64,000 nucleotides of DNA, taken from NCBI GenBank assembly GCA_964448935.1, contig CAYVBE010000001.1, positions 10,694-74,693 of the forward strand, given 5' to 3'. The DNA comes from CAYVBE01 sp964448935. GTDB taxonomy: Bacteria > Planctomycetota > Brocadiia > SM23-32. Below the pieces are notes generated by a model. The model did no database searches. It saw only the letters and a program-made list of their open reading frames with translations, and was not told the origin of the DNA. Of the stretch, positions 61,483 to 64,000 are shown piece after piece; the first letter of the stretch is position 1; each line of letters begins with the position of its first letter. The translations under genes were made by a program, and so were the position numbers.

Positions 61483-62307
61483 TCACACCCCGCTGAAGGC
61501 GCTGAATCCGCCGTCCACGGGCACCACGATGCCGTTTACGAACCCCGAGGAGTCGCTGACCAGCCAGAGCAACGTGCCGACCAGGTCCTCCGGGTCGCCG
61601 AACCTGCCGGCCGGCGTGTGGTCCACGATGGTGCTGCCCCTGGGGGTGAGTTCGCCGGTGTCGCGGTCCGTCAGCAGGTAGCGGTTCTGCTCGGTCAAAA
61701 AGAAGCCGGGAGCGATGGCGTTCACGCGGAAGCCCTCGCCGTAGTTCAGATTCATATGCACGGCCAGCCACTGGGTGAAATTGCTCACCGCGCTCTTGGC
61801 CGCGCCGTAGGCCGGCACCTTGGTGAGCGGGCGCAAGGCGGTCATGCTGGAGATGTTGATGATGTGCCCCTCGCCGCGTTCGGCCATCCGCCGGCCGAAG
61901 ACCTGGGAGCAGAGAAAGGTGCCGAGGAAGTTGAGGTTGAACACCCACTGCACGGCGTCCTCGGGCAGGTCGAAGAAGGACTGTTCGTCGGAGGTGGTAG
62001 CCTGTGCTTTGTTGCCGCCCGCGCCGTTGACCAACACGTCCACCGGCCCCAGTTCGGCCTCGATCTTCTCGGCGGCGTCGCCGATTTGCTCTTTGTCCAG
62101 CACGTTGCAGACGACGGCGAGTGCGCGACCCCCTTCCTGCCGTATGTCCTCCGCCACGGTCTCCGCGGCGTCTTCCGCCACGTCCAGCACCGCCACCGAG
62201 GCCCCCCGTGCGCCGAGCGCCCGTGCCATCGCGCCGCACAGCACGCCGCCGCCTCCGGTCAGGGTCACCACCAGGCCTTCCAGATCTACGTCCAGTTCTT
62301 GCGCCAT
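61483..62307 (-). CDS. Short-chain dehydrogenase/reductase (D-mannonate oxidoreductase-like)
   Basis: The 274-residue SDR has the nucleotide motif TLTGGGGVLCGAMARALG near the start, NGAGGNKAQATT and the Ser-Tyr-Lys site in NISSMTALRPL / AYGAAKSAV. The segment SFFDLPEDAVQWVFNLNFLG is characteristic of a subgroup often annotated as D-mannonate oxidoreductase. That points to hexuronate catabolism, though substrate cannot be proved here. The ATG at 62307 has GGAG eight bases upstream; it starts six bases before the kdsC stop codon end. Confidence 0.8.
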   Translation of the reverse strand: MAQELDVDLEGLVVTLTGGGGVLCGAMARALGARGASVAVLDVAEDAAETVAEDIRQEGGRALAVVCNVLDKEQIGDAAEKIEAELGPVDVLVNGAGGNKAQATTSDEQSFFDLPEDAVQWVFNLNFLGTFLCSQVFGRRMAERGEGHIINISSMTALRPLTKVPAYGAAKSAVSNFTQWLAVHMNLNYGEGFRVNAIAPGFFLTEQNRYLLTDRDTGELTPRGSTIVDHTPAGRFGDPEDLVGTLLWLVSDSSGFVNGIVVPVDGGFSAFSGV

Positions 62308-62312
62308 CTGTC

Positions 62313-62861
62313 TCACTCCGTGTCCGTTGATTGCACGTATCTTGAGAGTATATTCCGCCACTTGTCCTGTGCCTTCAGGATGAACTCCGCCAGCTCGCGC
62401 ACCGCGCCGCTTCCGCCGGCCGTGTCGGTGACCATGTGGGCGACATCGAACACTTCCTCGGATGCGCCCGGCACGGTCGCCGCCAGCCGCACGCGGGCCA
62501 TCACGGGTATATCGGTCAGGTCGTCGCCGATGTAGGCCACGCCGGCGTCCTCCAGCCCGGTGCGCTCCAGGATGTCGGCGTAGGCGTCCAGCTTGACCTT
62601 GGCGCCCTGTATCACGTGTTCGATCCCCAGGGACGCGGCCCGCGCGCGGACGCCCGGCATGTCCCGACCGGTGATGATGGCGGTGCGGAGGCCGGCGCGG
62701 TGGAGGTATTTGATGCCGGTGCCGTCGTGGACGTTGAAGAACACGGCCTCGAAATCCTCGCCGTAGAGGACCGTGCCGTCCGTCAGCACGCCGTCCACGT
62801 CCATGATCAGCAGGCGCACGTCGCGCGCGCGCTCGACGGTCTGGTCCTGTCGGTCCGCCAT
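62313..62861 (-). CDS. kdsC: 3-deoxy-D-manno-octulosonate 8-phosphate phosphatase (HAD)
   Basis: KdsC removes phosphate from KDO-8-P in lipopolysaccharide synthesis. The 182-residue HAD protein has DVDGVLTDG (nucleophile D21, D23), IITGRDMPGVRARAAS, and YIGDDLTDIPVM. It lacks a cap domain, typical of the tetrameric KdsC type. The C-terminal AEFILKAQDKWRNIL fits. AGGTGA lies seven bases before the ATG. It follows kdsD by seven bases, and the pair is a standard KDO gene order. Confidence 0.93.
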   Translation of the reverse strand: MADRQDQTVERARDVRLLIMDVDGVLTDGTVLYGEDFEAVFFNVHDGTGIKYLHRAGLRTAIITGRDMPGVRARAASLGIEHVIQGAKVKLDAYADILERTGLEDAGVAYIGDDLTDIPVMARVRLAATVPGASEEVFDVAHMVTDTAGGSGAVRELAEFILKAQDKWRNILSRYVQSTDTE

Positions 62862-62868
62862 GGGGGGA

Positions 62869-63852
62869 TCACCTTTCGGAGGGCGTGTCCATGCCGCGTT
62901 CCACGTCCAGCCAGTCCTGCACGTCCAGTATGCCGACCGGCCGCCCGTCCTCGTCCACGACCGGCACCTGGTCTATGCGGAAATCGCGAAGCATCTGGTA
63001 CGCTTCCGCCGCCAGGCTTTCCAGGCCGATGGTCTTGGGATCGCGGGTCATCACCTCGCTGACGGGCCGGTCGAGCGCCTCGGGGTCACCGTCCTGCATG
63101 AGACGACGGAAATCGCCGTCGGTGAAGAAGCCCACCAGTTTCCCGTTTTCGTCCACCAGGCTTATCGCGCCGTAGCTGCCGCGGCCGCCCATCACGCGCA
63201 GCGCCTCGCGCAGGGGGATGTCGCCGGGCGCCGTGGGATTGCCGTCGTTCTTCCTGATGATCTCGGCCACGGTGATGAGCTTGCGTCCCAGCTCGCCTCC
63301 GGGGTGGTAGAAGGCGTAATCCTCGGGCTGCCAGTTGCGCATCCGGAAGATGGTAAGCGACAGGGCGTCGCCTATGACCACCATGGCCGTTGTGCTGCAG
63401 GAGGGCGCCAGTCCCAGCGGGCATGCCTCCTGGATCTGCCCGATGTTCAGCACGATGTCGCTCCATTGGGCCAGGGTGGAACCGGGGTCGCCGGTAATGG
63501 CGATGACGGGGACATTCAGCTTCTTCAGCGACGGCAGTAGTTGGACGACCTCGGTCTCGCCGCTGTTGCTGAGTGCCAGCACGACGTCGCCGGTCTGCAC
63601 GCGCCCCAGGTCCCCGTGGCGCGCCTCGACGGCGTGCATCCAGTAGGAGGGCGTGCCCGTGCTGGCCAGGGTGGCGGAAATCTTCCGCCCGATCAGCCCC
63701 GCCTTGCCCACGCCGGAGACGATGACCCGCCCCTCACAGTGGTAGATCAACTCTACCGCGCGGCCGAATTCCGGCCCCAGGCGGTCCTTCATGGCCACCA
63801 GGGAGTCTATCTCCTGCTCTACGATCTGTCGCGCTTCTTCCAGGTAGTCCAT
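62869..63852 (-). CDS. kdsD: Arabinose-5-phosphate isomerase (KpsF/GutQ type)
   Basis: KdsD interconverts ribulose-5-P and arabinose-5-P, the first committed step to KDO. The 327-residue protein has a SIS sugar-isomerase domain (about 35-170, with VSGVGKAGLIGRKISATLAS, ALSNSGETEV and ARHGDLG) and a pair of CBS domains (about 205-327). The His in the SIS motif is conserved (HGDLG). A strong promoter lies upstream. It is first in the operon kdsD-kdsC-SDR-M20. Confidence 0.94.
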   Translation of the reverse strand: MDYLEEARQIVEQEIDSLVAMKDRLGPEFGRAVELIYHCEGRVIVSGVGKAGLIGRKISATLASTGTPSYWMHAVEARHGDLGRVQTGDVVLALSNSGETEVVQLLPSLKKLNVPVIAITGDPGSTLAQWSDIVLNIGQIQEACPLGLAPSCSTTAMVVIGDALSLTIFRMRNWQPEDYAFYHPGGELGRKLITVAEIIRKNDGNPTAPGDIPLREALRVMGGRGSYGAISLVDENGKLVGFFTDGDFRRLMQDGDPEALDRPVSEVMTRDPKTIGLESLAAEAYQMLRDFRIDQVPVVDEDGRPVGILDVQDWLDVERGMDTPSER

Positions 63853-63899
63853 GTGATCTGTCGCGCAAACAAAAGGGGTGTGCTCGAACCACTGCCCCG

Positions 63900-63929
63900 A
63901 TTATACGGAGGGGCGGGGCGGCATTGCAA
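63900..63929 (-). promoter_or_regulatory. Sigma70-type promoter of the kdsD operon
   Basis: On the minus strand TTGCAA (63929-63924) and a perfect TATAAT (63905-63900) are separated by 18 bp. Transcription should start near 63893, about 40 nt before kdsD. Confidence 0.75.
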
Positions 63930-64000
63930 CACTTAGGGGACGTTACCAGGGTCATTCAAAAGTCCCACGCAGCGTATAGCCATTGATGTGTTCCGCCTTC

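Noticed and set aside
63853..64000. A further gene at the right edge
   Set aside because: Beyond the kdsD promoter the remaining bases show no start, motif or conserved frame long enough to support one.

Overview
This window is a GC-rich bacterial chromosomal segment, most likely from an uncultured PVC-type lineage (Planctomycetota or a neighbour such as Hydrogenedentota). That placement is an inference. It rests on the MoxR/DUF58/BatA/DUF4175 cluster followed by a squalene-cyclase-like repeat protein, the mix of sulfatase, Gfo/Idh/MocA oxidoreductase, sugar isomerase and GH10 genes, and the abundance of short intergenic hairpin repeats. KdsD, KdsC and a type II secretion system indicate a Gram-negative envelope with KDO-containing lipopolysaccharide. 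I found no rRNA, tRNA, CRISPR array or intact insertion sequence.

Layout: 1-3895 holds the 3' end of rpoC and the str genes rpsL, rpsG and fusA. 3960-5813 is a RACo-like corrinoid-protein reactivator. 5887-8710 (minus) is rpsB-tsf-pyrH-frr behind a strong promoter. 9111-22518 is a tightly overlapping six-gene unit: a MoxR ATPase, a DUF58 protein, two membrane vWA proteins, a 1539-residue coiled-coil membrane protein and a secreted prenyltransferase/squalene-oxidase-like repeat protein. 22529-24681 (minus) holds a CooC-like ATPase and a sulfatase. 25172-25842 is a HigBA-type toxin-antitoxin pair. 25925-29839 holds an oxidoreductase, a second copy of the repeat protein, a sugar-phosphate isomerase and an aldo/keto reductase. 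29845-33241 (minus) is pyruvate dehydrogenase E1 alpha, E1 beta and a double-E3BD E2. 33652-34917 (minus) is a secreted GH10 xylanase.

35213-41906 encodes a giant secreted gingipain-like (C25) protein with fibronectin-like repeats and a CFI-box C terminus, coupled to gspC. 42806-52518 (minus) is the rest of the type II secretion operon in the unusual order L-M-K-D-E-F-G-H-I-J. Between gspC and gspJ lies a 0.9 kb gene-free island of hairpin repeats and a MITE-like inverted-repeat element. 52629-57225 holds a secreted protein of unknown function, a DksA/TraR-type zinc-finger protein, lspA and an FHA-GAF-PP2C phosphatase. 57238-63852 holds purN, a GH52-like glycoside hydrolase and a minus-strand operon kdsD-kdsC-SDR-M20 peptidase.

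The genes combine core translation and transcription functions with export and polysaccharide degradation (T2SS, GH10, GH52-like, sulfatase). RACo and CooC hint at corrinoid or CO-dehydrogenase chemistry elsewhere in the genome. Several sigma70-like promoters (TTGNNN, 16-18 bp, TATAAT-like) can be read directly. The points most worth a second look are the giant C25-like protein with its catalytic cysteine apparently replaced by alanine, the structured intergenic repeats with compensatory base changes, and the MoxR-vWA-coiled-coil cluster.
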